From Guillardia theta CCMP2712 (taxonomy: Eukaryota > Cryptophyceae > Pyrenomonadales > Geminigeraceae): a DNA stretch of 64,000 nucleotides. The notes below the pieces were generated by a model. It saw only the letters and a program-made list of their open reading frames with translations, did no database searches and was not told the origin of the DNA. Below, piece by piece: positions 24,100 through 34,025 of this stretch (positions within the stretch are counted from its first letter, which is position 1; every line of letters starts with the position of its first letter). The position numbers were made by a program, and so were the translations under genes. The stretch is taken from contig NW_005434638.1 in assembly GCF_000315625.1 (NCBI RefSeq), forward strand, positions 526,121 to 590,120, read 5' to 3'.

Positions 24100-25763
24100 A
24101 AATTTCACATTTGGGTGTGATTCTTGACCCGTTGCACCCAATGACGCACAGAGTTATATCACGTTGCAGACTGATTGCTTCGGTTAACTGACTGCTCGAT
24201 GTACACGACCATCAAATTGTGAGGACAGTTACTGTGTGTCTCGTATGGTTGAGTAGCCATTCAAATGTTTGGTTTCATCCACTCCACTACGTTCGATCCC
24301 CCCACCATAGACCATCTTTCTCCTCCCTGCCTCCTTCAAGTCTTCCAGTTCATCGATCTGCTTGTCCTCTCTCCTCTCTCTCCTCCCTCCTCCCTCCTCC
24401 CTCCTCCCTCCTCCCCTCCCTCCCTCCGCCACGTCAGCCCTCCCATCTTTGTCTTTCTTGCCGCATCCCGCTCTTCCACCCCATCCCACCCCCTTCCCGG
24501 TCTCTACCTCCCCTATTCCTGCAATAATGGGGTAGTCAGTGGTCGGAGCAGGGGTGGTCGCGGGACTACCTCGAAGTAGAAGATTTTTTTGGGTTACTGG
24601 AAATGCCGCGCCTACTGGCAAGAGTTGATACAAGGTCGTAGGACGAGAGCGGGAAAGAGGTAGAGCAGGAGAGATAGAGCAGGAGAGAGGTAGAGCGGGA
24701 GAGAGGTAGAGCAGATGAGAGGTACAGCAGGAGAGAGGTAGAGCAGGAGAGAGGTAGAGCAGGAGAGAGATAGAGCAGGAGAGAAGTACAGCAGGAGAGA
24801 AGTACAGCAGGAGAGAGGTAGAGCAGGAGAGAGATAGAGCAGGAGAGAGGTAGAGCAGGAGAGAGGTAGAGCAGGAGAGAGGTAGAGCAGGAGAGAGATA
24901 GAGCAGATGAGAGGTAGAGCAGGAGAGAGGTAGAGCAGGAGAGAGGTAGAGCAGGAGAGAGATAGAGCAGATGAGAGGTAGAGCAGGAGAGAGATAGAGC
25001 AGGAGAGAGGTCGATCGCCAGAAACACACAAGAATACAAGTGAGAAGTTTGCACGAGCTTTTCGAACATGTGAGAACATGAGATCGAAAGAGCAACAATT
25101 ATGCTGAAACTTTCACCTTAGATTTGAATTCACAACATCTATTCAACTTTTTTTCACCATTGATTTCACCATTTTCCCACGTCACCTTTAACTTATCTCT
25201 CCCCTTGCACACGTACAATTGTGTCGACTATTTGCGTTTCCAGTGGTTGTCAATAAACATCTCATGGAAGAGGACTTGATGACTTAATGATGTCCGAAAC
25301 CTTTGTGGATTATGAGTGTACCTGAGACACTGCAATCTTCACACTGCAATCTTCGTCTATTGAGTTATCAGAGGGAAGTGGCAGCTCATTTAGAGAATCG
25401 GAAGCAATCAAATTTGATTTCTACAGTCACAACAACTTTGAGAGAATCCAGTTGTAACTGTTAAAAATATCCCAGAGAAGAATTACATAGAGGTCAGCTG
25501 TTTGAAATGCCTGTCCTAGCATCTTCGCCACTCAATATCTTGCAAACGAGTGAGGCTAATGATGAATTTTCAACATCAACAAGTTTTACCTTGTAAGTTT
25601 CAGCGACAGTCTTCTCGTCGAAATAAAAGACTTCCAGCGGCATGTGAACACTCGAAAAACTGCCAACCATCTCAGGAGGAGAAAGGAGATGACGATGAAG
25701 ATGGAAATGAAGATGGAAATGAAATTGAAATTGTAGATGAAGTTTTCGAAGGTGTTAGAGCGT
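24100..25763. other. Intergenic, mostly repeats
   Basis: Contains a pyrimidine-rich tract (about 24300-24510), a 16-bp minisatellite (24655-25012) and AT-rich DNA (25080-25700). An upstream exon of the Q/P-rich gene may be hidden here but I cannot point to it. Confidence 0.6.
24655..25012 (+). repeat. 16-bp minisatellite
   Basis: About 22 copies of AGGAGAGAGGTAGAGC with variants (GATAGAGC, AGATGAGAGG, AGTACAGC). The variants recur in blocks, suggesting array growth by unequal exchange. Long ORFs on both strands here (Leu/Ser/Cys-rich) are artefacts. Confidence 0.9.
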
Positions 25764-27908
25764 TTACCCCATCGAGGGGAAGGTAGCATTGTTGGGGCTA
25801 GCTCGAAACGGATCTGAGAAGCCGTGTTCCTTGTAAGACACGTACCACCTGTTCACAGTCTGGTCAGCTGCTGCTGGAAGGAGCGAGCGTTGAGCTCTTA
25901 CCTCGCCACTTCCTTGCGGGAGAGAGTGTAGTCCTGGTCGAGATCCCAAGTCTTGAGGATCCGCAAGGAGTCGACCATTCGGCTCCCTGCAGGAACAGAG
26001 TCACAAGGGTTGAGAGGCACGAGCAGAGTCTCTGACCGAAGGAGGAATGCAGCATCGTGTGGAGCTCCGAATGGGAGAGACGGAGGTTCTGGTCCTGGTC
26101 GTACAGGTCGTACAGCTTCTGCACTTCCTTCTGCGATTCATCCACTAACAAGGACATGTCAGGAAGGCAACGAGTTAGCAAGATGCCTCGCTCTCTTACT
26201 TTCCCTCTCATGTTCATCGCGCTCCATGTATCTCTCCTCCTCTTGCTCCTCTTGCTCCTCTTGCTCCTGGGACTGCATCGATGCCCCTCCGATCGTCACT
26301 GCTTCCGCTGCTTCCCCGGAGGATTGAAAATCAAGCGCTGGAGAGGAGGATTCTGCCGCCTCCTGACGTCCACCGAGGGCAGAGTAAATTCCCTCCGCCT
26401 CGTCCTCGCTCACACAAATTTCCTCCTGCCGTCAACTTGACAGTCAGCAGCGGACGAAGCATGCGGTCATGGCTCACCGCAGGCAGTTGGGAGCTGCTAT
26501 ATCCCATGCAGCGAGCAGAAACATTCCCAGCTCGCACTGGAAGGGCCGGGGCCGCGTGCTGTTGGGCCTGCTGCATCTGCCCCAGGAGCTTCCCGATGTC
26601 CTCGAAGGAGGTGACAGGAAGCATCTGCATCGGCTGCATGCTCTGTGCCGCCACCGCCTGCCCTCCGGCCCCTGGCTGGACCTGGTTGGTACGGAACTGA
26701 AACCCTGAGATTTTGAGCTGCGGTAGAGGATGTAAGGCAACGATGTGGATGCGGGAGGAAGTGAGGAGAGGAGGATGGAAAAGAGGAGGAGGATGCCTGG
26801 GAGGAGAGAGCATGGTGGAAGCTCTCAAAAAGGGTGAGGCCGAAGAAGAGAACGGGGTGCAGCGGGGAGAAAGTTTTGATGGCGATGGAGGGTTGGGAGA
26901 GGATGGAAAGTGAGCAGAGGAAGGAGACTACTGAATAGATCAATGAAAGCATGGGATGGCAGAGGGATATGCGGGGAGTTTGGGTTTGCTTGATCCACCT
27001 GGCCTGTGTTAACGTTCCCGAGAGCTTCTTCGATTTTCTGAGCAGATAAGGAGGAGAAGGAGGAGGAGAAAAGGTTAGATAACAAACGGGAGGGAGGGGA
27101 GGGCAGTACCTGTTTCATAGCCCCTATGGTCTCCCAGATGTTTCCCATACCTCCCGCCGGCAGTTGTATCTAAATAGCAAAAAGATCACATTATCCTGAG
27201 CCTGTATAGCTGTCTCCCCCTCCTCCCTCTCCCCCTCCTCCCTCTCCTCCTCCTCCCTCTCCTCCTCCTCCTCCCTCTCCCTTCGTCTCCTCCTCCCTCC
27301 CCTCCCTCTCCTCATCCTCCTCCTCCTTGAACACTCACACCCTCTGCCCTCTGCCCTCTGTCTGCTAACCCGCACCTGGACGTTGAAGGTGTTGGTCTGA
27401 GTCCCGATGATCTCTTGCATTGCGTGCCGATCCCTCCAGGCTGGCAGCAGACCCAATCGACGTCTCTCGCGCTTCTGAAACAGATGCTGCAGGAGCGAGG
27501 TGAGGTGGCGGAGGAAGAGGAGCGCACCGACCTGCAGGCTTGTACCGACTCGCTCCTGGTCGATTGGAGTCTGGGGGAAGAGGGACAGAGTCAGAGCAAG
27601 GGGAAGGCCAGGTAGAGCAGTGGGATGAACGTGGAGAGAGCAAGGAGGAACGTGAAAGACAGGATGTTGTTCGCAGAGCACCTCGAACGTGTCTCTTGCG
27701 TTCTGAAACTCCAAGTCGAGATGGGAGTACTTGAGAGACGCTTGCAACGAGGCACAACTGACAGGCAGCAAGGAAACAGTCAGAATCCTTCACGCAGGAG
27801 CCAGGACGCTCTTCTCTCCTACCTCCCCAGCATCTGCTTCGCCTGCTGTAGCTCCTCCAGGGCCTTCACTCTCAGCGTCAGGGTCAAGTCAGGATCCCAT
27901 CGCAGCAT
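25764..27908 (-). CDS. Coiled-coil protein with two C-terminal EF-hands
   Basis: Start ATG at 27908-27906 gives MLRWDPDLTLTLRVKALEEL; following exons encode CASLQASLKYSHLDLEFQNA, TPIDQERVGTSLQ, MQEIIGTQTNTFNVQ, IQLPAGGMGNIWETIGAMKQ, KIEEALGNVNTGQ, and LKISGFQFRTNQ followed by an Ala/Gln/Met-rich stretch with FEDIGKLLGQMQQAQQ. A Glu-rich segment (QEQEEQEEQEEERYMERDEH) leads into two canonical EF loops: DQDQNLRLSHSE and, after SRMVDSLRILKTW, DLDQDYTLSRKE, both with acidic residues at 1, 3 and 12. The final exon (WYVSYKEHGFSDPF) ends at 25764-25766. Calcium binding is well supported; the rest is unrecognised. The first codons overlap the end of the upstream EDEM-like frame, so the true start could differ. 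Confidence 0.7.
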
Positions 27909-30655
27909 CTCACCATGGACGCGTTGCGGTCAAGGCAGAGGGTGGGCCTTGGCAACGTGCAGTCGTAAAGGCCGTCGGTGACGTCCGATGACTCGTTTTG
28001 AACAGCATGAAGCTCCTCCTCCTTCATCGATATCGTCTGGCATGAACTCTCCCCATCCTGACTCTGCTCGTCATCTCGTCCATGCTGGTGATGGTGGTGG
28101 TGCTGCTGCTGCTGATGATGATGATCGTAAAAAGGATTCGGAAACTTTGGGAGGGAGGAAAATCCGGCAGAGGAAGTGAAACGATCGCCAGGCAATTGTT
28201 GCAGCGGGAGAGGATGCCCTTCAGTTGAGAAGACGAAGGAGCCGTTGAGAGCCCAGTGACGAGGAGTGAAGAGAAGGTAAAGATATCTGCAACAAGGGGG
28301 CATGATGTGAGGAGGCGAAGACCAGGTTGAAGGAGAATGGATGGAGGAAGGGAGCAAGGGAGAGGAGAGCAGGGAAGGAGGAGGGTAAGGAAAGAGTCAG
28401 CGAGTGAGGGAGGGAGGGAGGGAGGGAGAGATGCAGGGAGGAGGGAGGGAGGGAGGGAGGGAGGGAGGGAGGGAGGGAGGGAGGGAGGGAGCAGTACTTG
28501 AGGGTCTCGGAGAGGAAGAAGGAATCCATCTTATCTTGCAGTAAGTGAGTTTCCACATCCTCGATCGCTGCGTGACCACAAGGGACGCGCGTCTGCTCGA
28601 GGGAGGAGAGGATGTCTCGTCCCACCTGTACATAGTGGGGATCGCGCGTAGCCTGGTAGAGGTACATGGTGCTCTCGATGAGCTCAGGACGAAGAGGATA
28701 TGACCTGGACGGGAAGCAGGAGGAGGAGGAGGTGAAGCAGGAGGAGGAGGAGGAGGTGAAGCAGGAGGAGGAGGAGGGAGAGTGGCAGGAGGAGGCAGGA
28801 GAGGACATGGAGGAGGAGACAGGTTTGGCAACAGGATGAGGAGAGGGGAGAAGAAGGGGAGGGAAGAAGAAGGGACAGTCATTCTCTCATTCAACTTCGT
28901 GGCATGGTAGCAGCTACCTCTGTCCTTGTTGTACCCGTCCATCGGCCAGGTTGTAACCTTCAGGAGTGTATCCATACCTGAGAACAGAAGAACATTATCT
29001 CCTCTTCCTTGTAGTTTCCCAGTCTTCCTTTCTGCCTCCCCATCTTCCACCCTTAGATACCCTCCCCTCCCCTCCCTCTCCCCTCCCTCTCCCCCTTCCT
29101 CTCCCCCTTCCTCTCTTCTCCCTCTCCCCTCCCTCTCCCCTCCCTCTCCCCTCCCTCTCCCCCTCCCTCCTTCTTGCTGTTCTGAGTTTCTCATTCACCT
29201 CCTCCATACACCATAAAAAGCTGAATGCGTCTCGCTCGCGTCCTTCAAGTTGCCAGCAATGACCTGCTCACGTCAATCAGCACGAACTTTCATTTTCACC
29301 CGCCGCCAACCCCCTCGTCCTCTTGTTCTCCTCGCTACCCTTCCCTTCCCCTCCCTGCTCATGCTACGCACCACGTCCTCCTCCCTTTCAACTCCGCGTC
29401 CCCGCTCCCTCTCCTCCCACACACCTCGATGGCCGGCCAGAACGACTGCAGGCTGTTGTAGATTGGCCACACGAGCTGTGCCGACTCCATGTTCACGTCC
29501 ACGTACCATGGCGACTTCGCCAGGAGCGCCTTGGCGGAATGGTACGCCTGCTGGAAGAGGAACAGAAACTCGTCCTCCCCGTAGAGGATGTAGCTCTTGA
29601 TCAAGTACTCGTAGAAAGAGTCGATTGACGTTCCCACCCCGCTGTCCTTGTGCGTCCACTGCCCCGTCATGATGTCAAGATGCGCTCCGATCAAACCCAT
29701 GCTCGATCTCCTTGACCACAGGGCTAGCAGGGACCTCTTTGCCACCCGCTCAAACTCCCCGCGTCCTGACAGCCTTGACAGCATGCCGAACTCCAGCATG
29801 AGAGTCCCAGCGCATGCTGAGGACGTGATGGTCGTCTCCCCCACGGCAACCCCGCTGCAGGACACGTCAGACGCTGGAGGTGCCCGAGCAGGAGGGAGAG
29901 AGGGAGGGAGGGAGGGAGGGAGGGAGGGAGGGAGGGAGGGAGGGCAAGGACACATATTCAGCGCATGAGTTAGGTGAGAGGAGCGTTGAGGGCTGGTACA
30001 GGCACGTTCATCCTGCCCCTCCTCACCTTCTGAGGTTGATGGTACCGTAAGGAATGCCCGTCGGAGTGTCAAAGGCGGGGAGGAGGCGTTCCCCGAGCTC
30101 GAGAGCCTTCTTGAGCAGGAAGCCGTCGTAGTCGTCCATGAGCTTCAGCTTCGGATCTCGAGCGAGGAGGTGAGAGGAAAGAAGTCCGCCGAGCACGCGG
30201 ATGTTTGTTTCGAAGACAGACACCTGAACGTCCTTGTCGAAGGAGAGATGCTTCTTCAGCAGCCCCACCGCTCTCGCAAACTCCGTCCTGTTCCCGAGCA
30301 CAGCCAGCATGTCTAAAGAATCCACGAGCGTGAGCGCGTAGGAGCCGAAGTTGTCGATGAAGCTGCAGGAGAGCGGGAGAAGCTCGTCATGCGGGAAGGC
30401 ATGCATTATGTAGTTGTCGTATGCATGGTAGAACATCCTCTTCACTCTCTTCCGCAACTGATCCAGCTCCTGCTCGCTTCCGGGAGGAGCAGCAGCCGGA
30501 GTGAACGAATCCTTCAGGTCTCTCAACAACTTGGCGAGAGGGTCCGGTCGAGTCTCATGAACGTCCTTCCTGTCATGGAGATTCCTTCCCGCTCCCGCTA
30601 GGTTAAGGAGGAGGAGGAAGGCGAGGAAGGAGAGGGGATGCCTAGCAACTCGCAT
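27884..30655 (-). CDS. EDEM-like GH47 alpha-mannosidase family protein
   Basis: ER mannosidase-like family acting in disposal of misfolded glycoproteins. Exon 1 (30655-30027) starts with a signal peptide (MRVARHPLSFLAFLLLLNLA) and contains MFYHAYDNYIMHAFPHDELL, SYALTLVDSLDMLAVLGN and SVFETNIRVLGGLLSSHLLA. Exon 2 (29854-about 29424) carries TSSACAGTLMLEFGMLSRLS, the Ca/acid-site region and NLQSFWPAIEV-type sequence. Exon 3 (about 29270-29205) gives ETHSAFYGVWRR; then YGYTPEGYNLADGRVQQGQ; then SYPLRPELIESTMYLYQATR to DKMDSFFLSETLK; finally YLYLLFTPRHWALNG with the family-end motif FVFSTEGHPLP. All phases agree. After this the protein has a His/Gln-rich low-complexity tail, stop 27884-27886. EDEM rather than Golgi GH47 is inferred from YPLRPELIES. 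Confidence 0.9.
28431..28492 (+). repeat. GGGA tetranucleotide array
   Basis: About 12 GGGA units in an intron of the EDEM-like gene, just after the SETLK exon. Similar arrays occur at 29892-29942, 32833-32894 and 60203-60261. Confidence 0.9.
29892..29942 (+). repeat. GGGA tetranucleotide array
   Basis: About 12 GGGA units in intron 1 of the EDEM-like gene, same sequence and orientation as the array in its later intron. Confidence 0.9.
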
Positions 30656-31591
30656 GTCCGTCCTCAGTCACTTGTGACTGTTCATGCAGCTGGATGCAGT
30701 TCATAGAAGCCAGACATGCCCTGGCATGAGGCGTTGAGGAGGTGAAGAACGAGACGCACACTTCCGAGGGGGGGAGGTCGATGCAGGTTTGGAAGGACTC
30801 GTTCTTCTAGCTGTCTCTGACAAGTGGGAGAGGAGAGGTGGCAACAGGGAGGCGGGTGGGTAGATGGAGGTGGAGAGGAGGAAGAGAGGCCCCACCAACA
30901 TACACATGGGCGACCTCTGGCTTCTGGACTTCACGATCGCTCTCGCATGGGTCTTGCCGTCCTCTTCGCAGGGGCCTTGCGCTACTGCTCTTTGTCCTGA
31001 TCCTTGTTCCCCTGCTTGTCTTGCCTGCCGTCGCTTGCGTGGTTGAGTAGCGGTTTGACTAAAACATTTGTACCAGGAGCTAATCCTAATCATGATTGAC
31101 AAGATTTAGCAACACAAATGGATACCGCCTTCTCATGGAGTCCAGCAAGGCAAGCTTCATATTCATCCTGGATTCGTGAAAGAACCGTGTCTGACACCCT
31201 CACAACGGATCTGAGTAGAAGCAGTTGAGCTGAGGTGTGTGGATGAAGTTTAGCAACAGATATTCAGTACATGTGATGGTGACCGGGTTTAATGTGCATC
31301 TTAACTTTGTTCATGTGTTCATTGTAATTAGAACATGAGTAATGTAATTGCAACACCTCATGTGCATAAAGCTGTTCTCCATCCTGCTTGTACTTGCTTG
31401 CAACATCAACTACAACAGCATAAGCTAACATCTCACACACCTTGCAAGCGCTCGTTCTGCGCAAGCATTTCAGGTTCACTGCTAATCCAACACTTCCAAA
31501 AATGAATTAAAAAGAGAATAAAACTTTAAAAGATAAGGTCATGGTACAAATTATTGACTGATTTTAGAAGGAAACTTGATACCGCAGTATA
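30656..31591. other. Intergenic, start of accessory island
   Basis: Contains the promoter side of the EDEM-like gene and an internally deleted retroelement copy (30886-31047). 31080-31590 is AT-rich with no coding signal. Confidence 0.55.
30886..31047 (+). mobile_element. Internally deleted retroelement C-terminal fragment
   Basis: The left ~47 bp match 32203-32250 (protein HMGDLWLLDFT) and the remaining ~115 bp match 32585-32700 (WVLPSSSQGPCATALCPDPC), same strand. The ~335 bp between them at the 32-kb locus are absent. TCTGGACTTCACGA occurs at both ends of part of the missing block (about 32239 and 32271), so deletion between short repeats is plausible. Confidence 0.75.
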
Positions 31592-32735
31592 TTGACCCCA
31601 GTGACCTGGATGACGCACGCCTGCACAATTCGATCCCATCTCCAGCGCTCTTTCAACTCGCGGGCGGACCTCCATTCCTTCCCCCCCAAGCGCTCAGTCA
31701 CTGGACGGTTGATGCAGACTTTTCCCCCTCATCTTGAGCGGCGGGCGCATCTATCCCAAGTTCAGGCAGCCCTTCTCCGGGCTCATAGCAGCTACACTGT
31801 GGAGCTCTATCCCCCCGAGTCCGCAAGTCCGCCTTCTAGTCCATTCCCCCTGGAGCCCTCCTTCGCAAGACCCAGAGCCCCCAGCGGCGATTGCAGGAGG
31901 CCACGAACAGTCATCCTTCCAACCAGTGTCCCATCCACCTCGCACGAGGAGTCGATCGCTTCCTCCATGGCCTACCTCCGGCTCGGCTGCCTCCCACCTG
32001 TGATCGTTGTGCTACAGCTCTCGACCCCTCGGCGGGAAGCAGTGTCTCGCATTTGGCCAATTGTCGTCATCGCGCAGCTCTATGGACCACCGCACATGAG
32101 CAGTGTACTGTGGTTCTTCGCGACATTTGTGTGGAAGCGGGCATTGTCACCAAGCTCCATCAACAGGGACTGCGACAAACCCGGACCCACGTCCCTCAGC
32201 ACGGCCCCACCAACAGACACATGGGCGACCTCTGGCTTCTGGACTTCACGACACCTGGAATGGGCTGGTTCTGGACTTCACGATGACACACCCCTACAAC
32301 AGCAGCGGCAGCCCCGTCGGACTTTCTGCGCTCTCCGGCCCCGCCCAACAGAAGATTTCGGATCATCGCGCCAGTTATGGCACCCATCACCCGCCGAAGG
32401 CCTTTCTTCCCTTCACTGCAGGTACGGATGGTCTTCTTCATGCTGACGCTTTGCGGTTTCTCTGGTACCTGGCGAATCACCATGGAGCTACGCTGACAGC
32501 GGAGTGGGATGGATGCGCTCAGGAGGCGGTGTATGGGGACCCTGGCTTTCATCGTTTGCGTGCTCGCCTGTTTCGGCAGACCGCTCTCGTATGGGTCTTG
32601 CCGTCCTCCTCGCAGGGGCCTTGCGCTACTGCTCTTTGTCCTGATCCTTGTTCCCATGCTTGTCGTGCATGCCGTCGCTTGCGTGGTTGGAGTAGCGGTT
32701 TTTGCTGCCTTTTTCGTTTTCTAGTCTTTTATTGA
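31592..32735 (+). mobile_element. Non-LTR-type retroelement C-terminal region, frameshifted
   Basis: Coding signal shifts between frames. One frame has a zinc-knuckle-like pattern, CDRCATALDPSAGSSVSHLA then NCRH, typical of the region after reverse transcriptase in several non-LTR elements, followed by HMGDLWLLDFT. Another frame has HHPPKAFLPFTAGTDGLLHA continuing DALRFLWYLANHHGA, a stretch that recurs at 49.9 kb. The RT segment at 36.35-37.01 kb would belong upstream of this region in an intact element. Assignment to retroelements is firm in kind, not in family. Confidence 0.6.
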
Positions 32736-32832
32736 GGCGGGTTTGCAGGCTTTATCCTCCCCCTCCTTTTGTTTGCTCCGGTTTGCCCTTCTTTTTCAGT
32801 CAATCATAAATATAGAGTTTTCGCATGAATGC

Positions 32833-32894
32833 AGAGGGAGGGAGGGAGGGAGGGAGGGAGGGAGGGAGGGAGGGAGGGAGGGAGGGAGGGAGGG
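32833..32894 (+). repeat. GGGA tetranucleotide array plus poly-G
   Basis: About 15 GGGA units directly followed by a 12-base G run, between the retroelement fragment and the repeat-coding ORF at 33018. Confidence 0.9.
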
Positions 32895-33017
32895 TAGGGG
32901 GGGGGGGGGGAAGGGGGGGATGGATTGAATGATCGGGAGAAGCTATGCAGATTGAGCAGAGAAGATCTTTGCATGTACATGTTGTAAGAACGGAACCCAC
33001 CATTTACTTTTTTGCAG

Positions 33018-33974
33018 ATGCAAGTGCTTGGATGTTTGCGGGGAAGCGGTCGGTTGACTCGCTGCCTTGTGCATCAATACCGTTCACAAATCTTGTATGA
33101 ACCTTCCTTGCGGTCATCTGCACACTGCAAGCTTCTCAACCTTTGGGGAAAAAACATCTCATCAGATAACCAATGGATTAATTTGCAGAGACTGGATCAA
33201 GAGTACGTTGAAGCTAGAAAGGCGTTGAGAGACATTCGGAGAAAGGGGACTCGCGAAGAAATAGTGGTGGCCGAACGCGAGGTAGCTGAGATGAGGCTTG
33301 ATGCAGCCAGGGCCAGGGGGAACCCGGTCGAGATAGCAGGGGCGGAGCAGGACCTGGCCCAGGCGAGGCTTGATGCAGCCAGGGCCAGGGGGAACCCGGT
33401 CGAGATAGCAGGGGCGGAGCAGGACCTGGCCCAGGCAAAAGCCGCGACAGTAGAAGGAATGGCCCAGGCGAGGCTTGATGCAGCCAGGGCCAGGGGGGAC
33501 CCGGTCGAGATAGCAGGGGCGGAGCAGGACCTGGCCCAGGCAAAAGCCGCGACAGTAGAAGGAATGGCCCAGGCGAGGCTTGATGCAGCCAGGGCCAGGG
33601 GGAACCCGGTCGAGATAGCAGGGGCGGAGCAGGACCTGGCCCAGGCGAGGCTTGATGCAGCCAGGGCCAAGGGGAACGCGGTCGAGATAGCAGGGGCGGA
33701 GCAGGACCTGGCCCAGGCGAGGCTTGATGCAGCCAGGGCCAAGGGGGACCCGGTCGAGATAGCAGGGGCGGAGCAGGACCTGGCCCAGGCAAAAGCCGCG
33801 ACAGTAGAAGGAATGGCCCAGGCGAGGCTTGATGCAGCCAGGGCCAGGGGGAACCCGGTCGAGATAGCAGGGGCGGAGCAGGGACTCACTCAAGCACAAG
33901 ATCGAAGCCGAATTCTCCGGGCAAGCATTTCTCCTATATTTGCTTTTGAAGGCAATTACTTGGATGGAGTGTAG
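33018..33974 (+). CDS. Coiled-coil ORF with 24-residue near-identical repeats
   Basis: Start taken at ATG 33018, directly after TTTTTTGCAG, so it may instead be an internal exon. After a basic N-terminal ~60 residues and a helical segment (DQEYVEARKALRDIRRKG) come seven tandem units of ARLDAARARGNPVEIAGAEQ plus DLAQ, with variants AKGNA, AKGDP and ARGDP. Three units are followed by an 11-residue spacer AKAATVEGMAQ. Helix-favouring Ala/Glu/Gln content suggests a coiled-coil rod. It ends at TAG 33972-33974, only 51 bp before the NTPase ORF, in the same reading frame; it may be the N-terminal stalk of that protein. No family recognised. Confidence 0.55.
   Translation: MQVLGCLRGSGRLTRCLVHQYRSQILYEPSLRSSAHCKLLNLWGKNISSDNQWINLQRLDQEYVEARKALRDIRRKGTREEIVVAEREVAEMRLDAARARGNPVEIAGAEQDLAQARLDAARARGNPVEIAGAEQDLAQAKAATVEGMAQARLDAARARGDPVEIAGAEQDLAQAKAATVEGMAQARLDAARARGNPVEIAGAEQDLAQARLDAARAKGNAVEIAGAEQDLAQARLDAARAKGDPVEIAGAEQDLAQAKAATVEGMAQARLDAARARGNPVEIAGAEQGLTQAQDRSRILRASISPIFAFEGNYLDGV
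33290..33890 (+). repeat. Tandem 72/105-bp coding repeat
   Basis: Near-identical DNA copies beginning GAGGCTTGATGCAGCC, 72 bp each or 105 bp when the AAAGCCGCGACAGTAG spacer is included. Very few differences between copies indicate recent expansion or gene conversion. Confidence 0.9.
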
Positions 33975-34025
33975 ATGCACGGCTGATGGCTGTTTACAGG
34001 TTTACGTGCTCTTGCCAAGAAAAGT

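Noticed and set aside
24219-25098. Leu/Ser/Cys-rich ORFs up to 289 aa on the minus strand
   Set aside because: Produced by the 16-bp minisatellite at 24655-25012 and a pyrimidine tract.
28431-28492. CRISPR-like array
   Set aside because: Tetranucleotide repeat without spacers; eukaryotic setting.
33018-33080. Crinkler LxLFLAK translocation motif at the N-terminus of the CR-linked ORF
   Set aside because: No such motif is present; the start is basic and may follow a splice acceptor.
33162-33980. Antisense ORFs of 190-270 aa opposite the coiled-coil repeat
   Set aside because: Mirror of a GC-rich 72-bp repeat lacking stops; the plus strand has the helical composition.
33969-33999. Intron joining the coiled-coil ORF to the NTPase ORF
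   Set aside because: The only GT...AG pair bridging the two stops is 31 bp, too short, and it breaks phase.
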